In this document: positions 45,305-54,788 of the stretch, piece by piece
How the letters are laid out: each line of letters starts with the position of its first letter
Numbering within the stretch: the stretch's first letter is position 1
NCBI RefSeq assembly: GCF_008087665.1
Contig: NZ_CP042912.1
Location: forward strand, 6,014,001-6,078,000
Source: Mariniblastus fucicola
GTDB taxonomy: Bacteria; Planctomycetota; Planctomycetia; Pirellulales; Pirellulaceae
DNA: 64,000 bases
Direction of reading: 5' to 3'
The notes under the pieces: generated by a model
The model's database searches: none
The model's input: the letters and a program-made list of their open reading frames with translations, nothing else
Told to the model about the DNA's origin: nothing
Position numbers and translations under genes: made by a program

Positions 45305-45347
45305 TGTTTAATCCTAAACTGTCATTCTGGTGCAAGGTTTCGGCAGG

Positions 45348-48300
45348 CTACTTGCGAATGGGTAGGCTGCCAGTTGAGCGAGTTTTAGCAGGACTCAGTA
45401 GTTTATTTTCTCCGCCGGTCAAACGCGACTCATTGCCGAACGTAAACGGTATCGTCGAACCATATCGTTGTCGAAACGGCAGCAAGTCAAAGATGTTGAT
45501 CGAATCGCTGGCGTTGAAGTCCATAGAGTAGTTGTAACTCGGGTCTCCGAAAAATGTTCCATAGGTTTGACGAAAAGACAACAAGTCAAAAATATTGACA
45601 GTCCGGTCCCCGTTGGAATCACCAAAGAAAGCGTAGAACCCATGGAGCTGCAGATTGCCGAACACAAAATCCTCGGTCATTGCGAATCCGTCCTGAGTCA
45701 CAAGGTCTGCTGACAATGTGAGCTGATAATTACCGTCAACCAGGGCATTGTCCGAGTTACGAACATGAGAAGCAAACTCAATCGTGACAATCGTTTCGCC
45801 GTCGACAAACTGTTTCGTCAAGCTCGATGCTACAGATTCAAATGTCTCCTCCGTGGCAGTGCTTCGTTGCACGACAGAGGCCGCTCCGGCAGCAAAATTC
45901 ACATCGCCTTCAAAGCGAACTGAAATTGACTCGATCGCAGACCGTTGCGCTTCTGCAACGTTCAACTCGACGGCTGCAACAACCGGTGCTGGCGAGACAA
46001 CTGAAAACCAGTTGAAGTTGGCGAGCGCGTTGCCATTGGTGCTGCCGACTTCAACGAAGCGAATCACCACGTCATAGTTACCGCCAGCGTGCTCGAGGCA
46101 TGCTTCGATTGTTTCGTAGATTTGCCAGTTTCCAGTTTTAGGGATCGCGACTTTTCCGACCGGTTTCCCCGAAAGGATCGCGGCTGTCGAATCAGTTTCC
46201 GCACCCAGATAAACTTCGATCCAACCGTCGTCTCTTCCAGCCGGACGAGCGACGCGAAAACGCATCGCAGAATCCTCAGGCATGGTGATGTTGTTATATC
46301 GAGCCCAATGGTCGTGATTGATAAATCCGAGGTTTAATGTTCCGTCGTCATCGCCAGATTGCTCCTCTTCCATGCCATTGCGATCGTCTTCACCTTCCGC
46401 CTGAACGATGCTGTACGAGTACTCTTCCGGATCGAGCAGGATCTCAAAGCAGCAGACAGATTCGCCAGGAACGGATGACCAGAAAGTCGTTTGAGATGTA
46501 GCGGGCTCGTGAGTGACGAAACCTTCAACATCACTTGAGTCAGTCCACCTCGTTCGCTTTACTCTTGATTCTGAAATCGTGCGTCCGACTGGAAAAATAT
46601 TCAACGGGACAGCAGATATCCCTTGATTGATCACCCACACGGTCATCAAATTACCCTTGATCAACGCGGCAGTATGAGAAAGCTGGCTTGGTTCTTCGAC
46701 GATATTGAGAGCGTGTCCGTAGTTGGATGTCTCACTCAATTTTTTGAAAATGAAATACTTTACGTTTCTTGCCGGCGTTCCACTCGGATTGAGGATGTAA
46801 GCGTGTCCCTGGTTCGTTGTGCCAATCGCCAACCAACCGTTGAGTCCAGAGAATCCAGCGCGAATTTTCTCAAGCATATAATAGAACGACGTCGTCTCGT
46901 TTTCACTGGATGTGCTTTTCCAGCCATGGACCTCCGTGTTCCAGATTTCAGTGTCGGCACCGAGAGTGTCGTGTACATCGTCAGCAAAATCCTGTGCTGT
47001 ACCGGTTCTATTGGTGTTGTGACAGGCAGCAATATCGATCGCATCGCGGCGACGCTGTGTATCAAGATTCCTGATCCAACTGGCTCCCTGTTGATAATTC
47101 CAGGCCGACGGTCCAATGAACAACGGGACTTCTACATTTGCACTGGAAAGCGCAGCGCTATCCTTGAGGTACTCGGTAATATCACGAGCGTCGGCTTGCG
47201 TGATGCGATTGCCGCCATCGTTCGACTGCCATTCGTTGGTAAGGTCCATGAAACTGATTTTGAAGCCGTATGAGTTCATCAAAAGCAGATATCGCTCCAG
47301 GTACTCGGCACATTTCAGCCAATTGAAATCGAAGTTTCCGTTTCCGGGATCTCCAGTCACCCAACGCGGATATGGTTGCCAGGCCGCGCCGCTGATGGCC
47401 TCATTAAGCGGACGCGGCGAAGCGAAGAACTTGATGTCCGGATTTGCTTCTTTCATCTCCTGCATCAAGGGGATGATCTTGTTCGTGTAGGCGCTCAGGT
47501 CCAGATTGCCTTCCTCAAGTTCGTAGCCGCTATTCATCGCGACGCGGATGTAATCGATTCGCGTATCAATCGCCGACCATTTGGCAACGAGATCACGCTC
47601 GGCTGAATTGAGCGAATTGGTCCAATACCACAGCCGTTCGTAGTCCATGCCGTAACGCATTTTCTGTTGTTTCGCTTGGCCAACCAGAAGATCATAGCCC
47701 ACTGGATCGCCCGCTGCAGTTACGATCAGCCTCCCATTGGGCCCTGAGTTGTCGATCGTAAATGACCAGACGCTGGTGTCGACGCCAGGAGCGAATTCGA
47801 GTCCGTCGCCGAATTCATCTCCGCTGACGATGTCGCCATTTTCGACTTCCAGTACCGTCCATGTTCCGCCGCCTCCACCTGCGAGGTGAGCGACGTCCAG
47901 TATCGATCCGTTTTCGAAAGTCGCATAGGTACCGACGTCTGTGTTCGAATTGTCATGAATGAAAATTGGGCTGCAGCCACCGACGTCAAAACGTAGCACC
48001 AATGACGATCCCGAATGCTGATGCCAGCCACCGTCGATGTCATCATTGGAACCACCAATTCCAATCGACGACTCTGAACCCAAAACGGTAAAGACTCCAG
48101 GTCCGGCTGCGGAGCTGTTGCCGACGCTTACCGGGGCTCGGGTAGTGAACGATCCACTGTCGATCGTAAAGCTGCCAGTGCTCGAACTATCTCCACCGCC
48201 AAGGTAAAGAGAATATCCACCTCTCCCACGACCGATGCTCAAATCGCCGCCGTCAATCGTATAGGAGCCTGTGGATTCGTTTCCGATCCTGACCGTATTG

Positions 48301-48671
48301 ATGATCGCGAGACCGCCGGTGTGACTGACTGTTCCATTGAAGTTACTGATCGCAGACGCGTTTTGAGCCAGATTGAGCTGCCCACCGGAGATGTTCAGCT
48401 CACCTCCCGATTGTCCAATCCCCACCAGGCTCGGGCTATCACCGCTTGCGGCAGAGTAACTCACAGTGCCCAAAGCAAGAACGCACCAATCTGCTGCCGC
48501 AGGCCCCGTGCTATTACTCCAATTCAGTCCATTCTCCCATGCACTGTCAGCGGATCCGGTCCACGTAACGTCATCACCAAACGCAGCAGAACCGAAAAGC
48601 AAAACAATGACTGTCGCAAAGCGCGCGCAGACAGAGACAAATGGCAACTTCAAGTTAACTCGATTCTTCAT
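45348..48671 (-). CDS. multi-domain clan-A glycoside hydrolase with CBM6 and dockerin-like tail
   Basis: A 1107-aa secreted enzyme. Residues 1-32 are a signal peptide. About 33-300 are repetitive beta-structure of passenger/PEP-CTERM type (DDVTWTGSADSAWENGLNWS). About 330-750 form a TIM barrel; LTNEWQ gives the acid/base Glu480 and WNTEVHGW the likely nucleophile Glu580, as in GH30/GH86-like enzymes. About 755-895 are a CBM6-like domain (WARYNNITMPEDSAMRFRVARPAG). The C-terminus has the shared module ending in two dockerin-like repeats (VNIFDLLSFRQTYG, INIFDLLPFRQRYG). The family number is not decided. Confidence 0.8.
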   Translation of the reverse strand: MKNRVNLKLPFVSVCARFATVIVLLFGSAAFGDDVTWTGSADSAWENGLNWSNSTGPAAADWCVLALGTVSYSAASGDSPSLVGIGQSGGELNISGGQLNLAQNASAISNFNGTVSHTGGLAIINTVRIGNESTGSYTIDGGDLSIGRGRGGYSLYLGGGDSSSTGSFTIDSGSFTTRAPVSVGNSSAAGPGVFTVLGSESSIGIGGSNDDIDGGWHQHSGSSLVLRFDVGGCSPIFIHDNSNTDVGTYATFENGSILDVAHLAGGGGGTWTVLEVENGDIVSGDEFGDGLEFAPGVDTSVWSFTIDNSGPNGRLIVTAAGDPVGYDLLVGQAKQQKMRYGMDYERLWYWTNSLNSAERDLVAKWSAIDTRIDYIRVAMNSGYELEEGNLDLSAYTNKIIPLMQEMKEANPDIKFFASPRPLNEAISGAAWQPYPRWVTGDPGNGNFDFNWLKCAEYLERYLLLMNSYGFKISFMDLTNEWQSNDGGNRITQADARDITEYLKDSAALSSANVEVPLFIGPSAWNYQQGASWIRNLDTQRRRDAIDIAACHNTNRTGTAQDFADDVHDTLGADTEIWNTEVHGWKSTSSENETTSFYYMLEKIRAGFSGLNGWLAIGTTNQGHAYILNPSGTPARNVKYFIFKKLSETSNYGHALNIVEEPSQLSHTAALIKGNLMTVWVINQGISAVPLNIFPVGRTISESRVKRTRWTDSSDVEGFVTHEPATSQTTFWSSVPGESVCCFEILLDPEEYSYSIVQAEGEDDRNGMEEEQSGDDDGTLNLGFINHDHWARYNNITMPEDSAMRFRVARPAGRDDGWIEVYLGAETDSTAAILSGKPVGKVAIPKTGNWQIYETIEACLEHAGGNYDVVIRFVEVGSTNGNALANFNWFSVVSPAPVVAAVELNVAEAQRSAIESISVRFEGDVNFAAGAASVVQRSTATEETFESVASSLTKQFVDGETIVTIEFASHVRNSDNALVDGNYQLTLSADLVTQDGFAMTEDFVFGNLQLHGFYAFFGDSNGDRTVNIFDLLSFRQTYGTFFGDPSYNYSMDFNASDSINIFDLLPFRQRYGSTIPFTFGNESRLTGGENKLLSPAKTRSTGSLPIRK

Positions 48672-49188
48672 GATCTAGATTTGGGTCAAGCTAGGTGGGA
48701 ACGATTCGATGCACTTTCATCGCAGCGATGCAAACATCGAAAAGCGTTTAACTCAATCGGAAAGATTTCTTACCAGGTTCGCAATCAGGCACACACGGAT
48801 CACAGGTGCAAAACACTGGCGATGGTGTTGCCATGAACGGCATCTTATTTAGGCAAAGATTGGTGGCCACTACCTGCGATAATGCCAGCGACAGTTCGCT
48901 GAATTGATGAGGACAGCTTGCAAAGTTTATAGGGAAGATGACCCACAACTTAATGTCCAAAGTCAGTCACCGGTTAGGCGCAGAATCATTGAAAACGGCA
49001 ATTAATCCGGGATAATTTTTTGCCTGCAAATACTTTGCAATAGATGAAAAATCGCGTTGTGGAATCGGACATGCTCTGACAAGAATAACGTTTGACCACC
49101 TGCCCAACACAACTGTTTCCCTCCTCGGCAGGCAGCTCTCGTCGGCGATAAATTTAAATTCGCCGGACCACCACCAGTGAGACTTCCC
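48672..49188. other. divergent intergenic region
   Basis: 517 bp between the glycoside hydrolase (minus) and the CotH giant (plus). Minus-strand ORFs here lack start sites and family likeness. A candidate promoter is listed separately; no repeat, riboswitch or other RNA was recognised. Confidence 0.6.
48989..49016 (+). promoter_or_regulatory. candidate sigma-70-like promoter for the CotH gene
   Basis: TTGAAA (48989-48994) and GATAAT (49011-49016) are separated by 16 bp. Each box matches the consensus at 5 of 6 bases. It lies about 170 bp upstream of the ATG at 49189. The planctomycete housekeeping consensus is poorly established, so this is tentative. Confidence 0.35.
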
Positions 49189-52100
49189 ATGAAACGTTTA
49201 CACGATCTTGTATCGCTCGCCCGAGCTTGCTCTGAACCACGCAGGTTCAATCGTCGCAAAAAAGAAAGCCAGCAACAGGCGAACTATAAAGCGTTGGAGT
49301 TGCGACAGTTGTTGGCAACGATTGTATGGACGACCGGTGACATCTCCGGAAATAGCGATGTCTCCACGAACGGAACTTCTGTTTTCGCCATCAATGGATC
49401 AGATTCAACTGGGCCGATCACGACCGTTAACGGAGTCGAATTTGTAGCTTCCATTCGAGCCAACGCTGCTTCAGAGTCACAAGCACAATCTCCTGGCAAT
49501 GAGTCGCTTACGACAACGATCAATAACGACAACGGCGGTTCATTTACAAACGGTGGCATCAACGGCGCGATGGGCTCTCTCATCAATGGCGCATGGTGGG
49601 GAGCTTCTTCGGGCAACTTGGCCACGGCCACTCTATCAGGGCTCACGGTCGGAGATGAATACGAAGTCCAGATTTTCTCCAGTGATGGTCGTTCAAACAG
49701 GCACGATGGCTATGTCACGAGACTGAATAATGGCGCCGGCGGCACTGGAGTCGACCTTCAGTTGAACAATCAACCATCCGGAAACCGCGCAGGTGACTTT
49801 GGGACTGGAACCTTTACGGCGGACAGCTCCACGCAAACTATCGAGCTATCCGGCTTCGTCGATGGTGCCGTCAGCGAAGGGCGGATACAGATCAACGCGA
49901 TCCAACTGCGAAAGCTTGATTCTGTCATTCTTCTGCCTGGAGCGCATCCGTTGATCAATGAGTTTTCGGCATCCAACAACAGCGTTCTTGACGACGACAA
50001 CGGAAACTCGAGCGACTGGATAGAGATATTCAACGCTGGCGAAGACTCGTTGGATTTGGCTGGATACTCATTAACAGATAACTCGACCAACACAACAAAA
50101 TTTGTTTTCCCAAGTCAGCCACTTGAAGGAGGACAGTATCTCGTTGTGTTTGCTGGCGATGACGAAGCTCCCGCGACGGGAACAGATTTGTACACGGGCT
50201 TTGCGTTAAGTGCTGGCGGAGAATATGTCGGGCTGTACGATCCTGCTGGCAGCCTGGTTACCGAGTTCGCGGTCGGCGGAGGCGACTACCCGGCGCAGTA
50301 CACGGACGTAAGCTACGGGTTTGAGGCTGATGATACGTACAGCGTGCCAAGCTTCTTTGCAACGCCAACGCCAGGCTCGCGCAACGTCAACCCAGTCGAT
50401 GGCGTCATCGAGGAGGTGCCGACGGTAAGCGTTGAACGAGGGTTCTATGATGTGGCCTTCGATGTCAACGTTACTTCGCAATCCCCAGGTGCGACGCTCG
50501 TTTACACCACTGATGGAACCGAGCCGAGCTTAACCAATGGCATTCAGGTGAATCCCGCGAATGCCAATTCGTTAGCTCAATTTGGCCTGACGATTTCAGA
50601 GACGACATCGCTTCGCACGGCCGCCGCCAAGGAAGGTTTCCTGACTCGCAGCACCACAACGCACACCTACGTTTTCCTCGACGATGTGATTTCGTCAGAC
50701 GTCATGGACACGGACATCACGCAGGACCCACAGTACGCCAGCTTGATGCGGGATTCACTGCTGGACATTCCAACGCTTTCGTTCAACTACGAAAACGTCA
50801 TCGTGAACAGTGACCTTCCGGAGCAACGGGCTTCGATCGAATGGCTTGCTCCTGATGGTAGCGAGGGGTTTCAGATCGACGCGGGCATCAAGGGATTTGG
50901 CGGCTACTTCACCGATTTCGCCAAGAAGAACTTTCGTGTTAATTTTCGCAGCCAGTACGGTGCATCGAAGCTCGACTTTCCACTGTTTGAAGGATTCGAC
51001 AACGGTATCGCTGTCGCTACGGAGGATTTCGATAGCCTGGACTTCCGTTCCGGCTCGCACGACATGGTCCAACGTGGCTTCTACATGTCGAACCGTTTTG
51101 TCGATGACACCCTGATGGATGCGGGTCACGTTGTGCCACATGGTCGATTCGTTCACATCTACACCAATGGTGTGTATTGGGGCCAATATCACATGCGCGA
51201 GCGCTGGGATGCTGACTTTCTGTCGCAGTACTACGGTGGCGATGACGATGACTATGAAGCCGTAAATGGAAATGTAAACAATGGAAATAGCACACCCGAT
51301 GGTTGGTCTCCGGGGGATGTCTACGATGGCGAAGGGACGGCATGGAGCAACATCAAGTTACTCGCCGACACCGACGGAAGCGGCAACCCAACCGGAGGCT
51401 ATCAGGAGCTGAAAGAAGCGGTGAATCTCGAGCAATACATCGATTACATGTTGGTGTACATGGCCGGTTCATCTGAAAATGAGTACCGCGCAGGCGGATC
51501 GTCCAATGGCGTCGTGCCTTACACGTTCACGCTCAATGACGCCGATGGTTGGTTGCGGGGGACTGGAGACAGGACCGACAATGCCGGGCCAGGAAATATA
51601 CTCGGAACGCTTGTCGACGAAGCTGATCCTGAATTCATGACGTTGTACGCCGACCGCATTCATCACATGTTTGGCGAAGACGGCGTGTTGAGCCCGGATC
51701 GAAGCGTTGAACGTTTGCAAAACCGGTTGGACGAAATAGAGCTTAGCTTTATCTCCGAGTCGGCCCGTTGGGGTTATCGCACGCCTGATTCCTGGGCCAG
51801 TGCAGCGGACAGCGCGATCCAAAATATGCTGCCGAATATCGCCGACGAAATGCTCGACAACTTCCGTGCGAGAGGTCTTTATCCAAACTTCGATGCGCCT
51901 GAGTATCTGGTTGACGGAGTTTCGCAAAGCGGTGGCGAAGTCATTCAGAACGCTTTGCTGACATTTAGTGCAACTGGATTGATCTACTACACCGTCGACG
52001 GATCGGATCCACGACTAACTGGCGGTGGCATTAACCCCGATGCTCTCGTTTACGATCCCGGATCGAGTGACCTGACCATTTTTGGTTCTGGATCTACGTG

Positions 52101-54762
52101 GAAGTATGAGGACTCGGGGGCCAATCTTGGGACAGCTTGGAGAAGCAGTTCGTTTAACGATGGTGGTTGGAGTTCAGGTGCTTCCGAACTGGGCTATGGA
52201 GACGGCGACGAGGCAACCGTTGTCAGCTTTGGATCGGATCCTGACGACAAGTACATTACGACCTATTTTCGGAAGACTTTCAACGTCGCGACTGGTGACT
52301 TCGACGCGGCCGAGCTACTACTGAAACGTGACGACGGAGCAGTGGTATACCTTAACGGGACAGAGATCGTTCGGTCGAATATGCCCGCCGGAACGATAGA
52401 TTTTGAAACCGTCGCATCTGGTGCGATTGGCGGAGTGAGCGAAGATGCATGGAATGTCTTTAGCATCGACCCTGCCCTGCTCCAAACTGGCAGCAACACC
52501 TTGGCAATCGAAATTCACCAGGCAAATGCTACCAGCAGTGATGTTACGTTTGATGCAGAACTGATTGTGACTACCCAGAATTCATCATCCTCTCCTTACG
52601 TACTTGGTAGCTCAACCAATGTCAGGTCGCGAACGATAAGTGGTGGTCTATGGTCGGCTCTACATGATGCAACGTTTGTCATTCCAGCGGCGCAATCTGA
52701 AATACGCATTTCTGAAATTCACTACAACCCAGCCGATCCGACTGCGGACGAGATTGCGGCAGGCTACGACGACAACGACAACTTCGAATTCATCGAAGTC
52801 TACAACCCGAATCCTGTTGGATCGATCAATCTCGCGGGAATGCAACTGTCCGACGGCGTGACCTTCAGTTTTAGTGACGTGGAGCTGTTGCCGGGAGAGC
52901 GAGCCGTTGTGGTTGAGGACGCCGATGCGTTTTTGCACAGATACGGAAACAGCGTTTGGGTTCTGGGCGAATGGAATGGCGGACTTGATAACAGCGGTGA
53001 ACGGGTTGATTTGATCGACAGTACGTTCGCAGAAATCATGTCCGTCAACTATGGAGACAACGATCCGTGGCACGCTCCTGCTGACGGGCATGGATTCAGC
53101 ATCGTGCTGGACCAACCACACAGCACATCCGTCGCCGCTCTGGGCAAGTACTACAGCTGGAGAACGAGCACTGAGTTTGGCGGTACGCCGGGTGAAGCAT
53201 CAGCCCAGCCTCTTGGAGTCGTGGTCAACGAAGTTCTCGCGCACACCGACGCACCGCAAAGCGACAGCATCGAATTGTTCAATCCGACGTCAACGGCAAT
53301 TGACGTTGGCGGATGGTACTTAAGTGACGACGGCGATTCGCTTCTCAAGTTCCAGATTCCAACGGGAACCGTGATTGCAGCGGGTGGTTACGCCGTGTTC
53401 AACGAGGATGATTTTAATCCGAATCCGTCGAACCCTGGCCCAAATGATTTTGCTTTGAGCTCTGCTGGTGATCAAGTATTTCTCAGTCGAGCCAACGGCG
53501 AGAACTTACTGGATTTGCAGGATGCCGTTGAGTTTGATGCTACGTTTAATGGAGACTCGCTGGGAAGACTACCTAATGGAAACGGTCGACTGTTCCGGCT
53601 CGCTGAAACATCGTTTGGAAGTGCTAACGGAGCCCATGCGGTTAGCGGATTGTTGATTAGCGAGATCAACTACCATCCCGATTCCCCGACGGCTGCGGCG
53701 ATCGCAATTGACCCGACTCTAACGGATTACGATCTTGAGTTTATCGAGATCGCGAATCCGACCAATGCTGTCATTGACTTGACGAACTGGCGAATCCGAG
53801 GCGAATCGGACTATGACTTTGAAGCAGGGACCTCAATTGCTGCAGGTGGCACGATCGTCGTTTTGGCTTTTGACCCGGCCGACTCAATGAACGCGACCAG
53901 GTTGGCAGCATTCCTGGAGCACTACGGACTTGATTCCGCAGACAAACTGGTGGGCGGCCTTTCGGGCTCGCTGTCCAACAGCTTTGGGCGAATCGCTTTG
54001 CAGCAGCCGGACACGCCCAACGACAAAGTGATCCCTCGTGTTGTTGTGGATGAAGTCGTCTATGATGACCTTGCCCCCTGGGCTGACGCGGATGGCAGTG
54101 GCTCAAGCCTGAATCGAATTGGCCCCAATGAGTACGCCAACGATCCCAATTCGTGGGAGGGTTTATCACCGACTCCGGGAAGCAGCATCCTTGTTCGTCC
54201 GTCTGTAACGTCCGTTGTCATCGGTGATGGTTTGAGCCAACGTTCAACGATCGACAAGTTGGTCATTAGTTTCCAGGGTGAAGTGGACATCGCGACGGAT
54301 GCAATTTCGATCATTCAGCTAAGCGACGCGAATGGAATCAAGACCTGCTCTGTGGTTGACAGTTCTTTTACCACGGAGACCATTGCCGGGAATACCATCG
54401 TTACGATTTCGTTCCAGAGCGAGACCCGAAATTCGCAAGGCGCTCTCGTAGATGGCAACTATGAGTTAACTGTTTACGGTGGGAAAGTAACTCGAACCGG
54501 CACCCAAGTTACGCTGGGTGAAAATTATGTGCTTGGAGATGTTGCCAGCGACAATTTCTTTAGTCTCTATGGCGATTTCAACGGATCGCGAAACGTAAAC
54601 ATTTTCGATCTACTGAGCTTCCGCCAGACCTATGGCCTCTCAGTTGGAGACCCAGGCTTCAATGCCGATCTCGATTACGATGGTAACGGCACGATCAACG
54701 TTTTTGACCTGCTGCGTTTCAGGCAGAACTACGGAAAAACACTCCCGTTCGATCCAGTTTAA
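49189..54762 (+). CDS. giant CotH/lamin-tail/dockerin-like secreted protein
   Basis: A 1857-aa protein with ATG at 49189. Near residues 35-45 is ALELRQLLAT, an LEPRxLLA-like planctomycete surface motif. Then come a module shared with the PEP-CTERM protein (about 65-245), a lamin-tail domain (LINEFSASNNSVLDDDNG), a chitobiase-C-type beta domain (about 415-495, LVYTTDGTEPS), a CotH-kinase-like domain (about 530-860, HIYTNGVYWGQYHMRERW), a second chitobiase-C-type domain interrupted by a galactose-binding insert (WRSSSFNDGGWSSGASELGYG), three more lamin-tail domains and the shared C-terminal module with two dockerin-like repeats. Likely surface-anchored. Protein-kinase activity of CotH here is unproven. 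Confidence 0.85.
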   Translation: MKRLHDLVSLARACSEPRRFNRRKKESQQQANYKALELRQLLATIVWTTGDISGNSDVSTNGTSVFAINGSDSTGPITTVNGVEFVASIRANAASESQAQSPGNESLTTTINNDNGGSFTNGGINGAMGSLINGAWWGASSGNLATATLSGLTVGDEYEVQIFSSDGRSNRHDGYVTRLNNGAGGTGVDLQLNNQPSGNRAGDFGTGTFTADSSTQTIELSGFVDGAVSEGRIQINAIQLRKLDSVILLPGAHPLINEFSASNNSVLDDDNGNSSDWIEIFNAGEDSLDLAGYSLTDNSTNTTKFVFPSQPLEGGQYLVVFAGDDEAPATGTDLYTGFALSAGGEYVGLYDPAGSLVTEFAVGGGDYPAQYTDVSYGFEADDTYSVPSFFATPTPGSRNVNPVDGVIEEVPTVSVERGFYDVAFDVNVTSQSPGATLVYTTDGTEPSLTNGIQVNPANANSLAQFGLTISETTSLRTAAAKEGFLTRSTTTHTYVFLDDVISSDVMDTDITQDPQYASLMRDSLLDIPTLSFNYENVIVNSDLPEQRASIEWLAPDGSEGFQIDAGIKGFGGYFTDFAKKNFRVNFRSQYGASKLDFPLFEGFDNGIAVATEDFDSLDFRSGSHDMVQRGFYMSNRFVDDTLMDAGHVVPHGRFVHIYTNGVYWGQYHMRERWDADFLSQYYGGDDDDYEAVNGNVNNGNSTPDGWSPGDVYDGEGTAWSNIKLLADTDGSGNPTGGYQELKEAVNLEQYIDYMLVYMAGSSENEYRAGGSSNGVVPYTFTLNDADGWLRGTGDRTDNAGPGNILGTLVDEADPEFMTLYADRIHHMFGEDGVLSPDRSVERLQNRLDEIELSFISESARWGYRTPDSWASAADSAIQNMLPNIADEMLDNFRARGLYPNFDAPEYLVDGVSQSGGEVIQNALLTFSATGLIYYTVDGSDPRLTGGGINPDALVYDPGSSDLTIFGSGSTWKYEDSGANLGTAWRSSSFNDGGWSSGASELGYGDGDEATVVSFGSDPDDKYITTYFRKTFNVATGDFDAAELLLKRDDGAVVYLNGTEIVRSNMPAGTIDFETVASGAIGGVSEDAWNVFSIDPALLQTGSNTLAIEIHQANATSSDVTFDAELIVTTQNSSSSPYVLGSSTNVRSRTISGGLWSALHDATFVIPAAQSEIRISEIHYNPADPTADEIAAGYDDNDNFEFIEVYNPNPVGSINLAGMQLSDGVTFSFSDVELLPGERAVVVEDADAFLHRYGNSVWVLGEWNGGLDNSGERVDLIDSTFAEIMSVNYGDNDPWHAPADGHGFSIVLDQPHSTSVAALGKYYSWRTSTEFGGTPGEASAQPLGVVVNEVLAHTDAPQSDSIELFNPTSTAIDVGGWYLSDDGDSLLKFQIPTGTVIAAGGYAVFNEDDFNPNPSNPGPNDFALSSAGDQVFLSRANGENLLDLQDAVEFDATFNGDSLGRLPNGNGRLFRLAETSFGSANGAHAVSGLLISEINYHPDSPTAAAIAIDPTLTDYDLEFIEIANPTNAVIDLTNWRIRGESDYDFEAGTSIAAGGTIVVLAFDPADSMNATRLAAFLEHYGLDSADKLVGGLSGSLSNSFGRIALQQPDTPNDKVIPRVVVDEVVYDDLAPWADADGSGSSLNRIGPNEYANDPNSWEGLSPTPGSSILVRPSVTSVVIGDGLSQRSTIDKLVISFQGEVDIATDAISIIQLSDANGIKTCSVVDSSFTTETIAGNTIVTISFQSETRNSQGALVDGNYELTVYGGKVTRTGTQVTLGENYVLGDVASDNFFSLYGDFNGSRNVNIFDLLSFRQTYGLSVGDPGFNADLDYDGNGTINVFDLLRFRQNYGKTLPFDPV

Positions 54763-54788
54763 AGATCTTCCACCTCGACAGGTATCGC

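Noticed and set aside
49189-54762. CotH giant as a toxin or adhesin of a secretion system
   Set aside because: The domains (lamin tail, CotH, dockerin-like) are typical planctomycete surface modules; nothing indicates a toxin domain.
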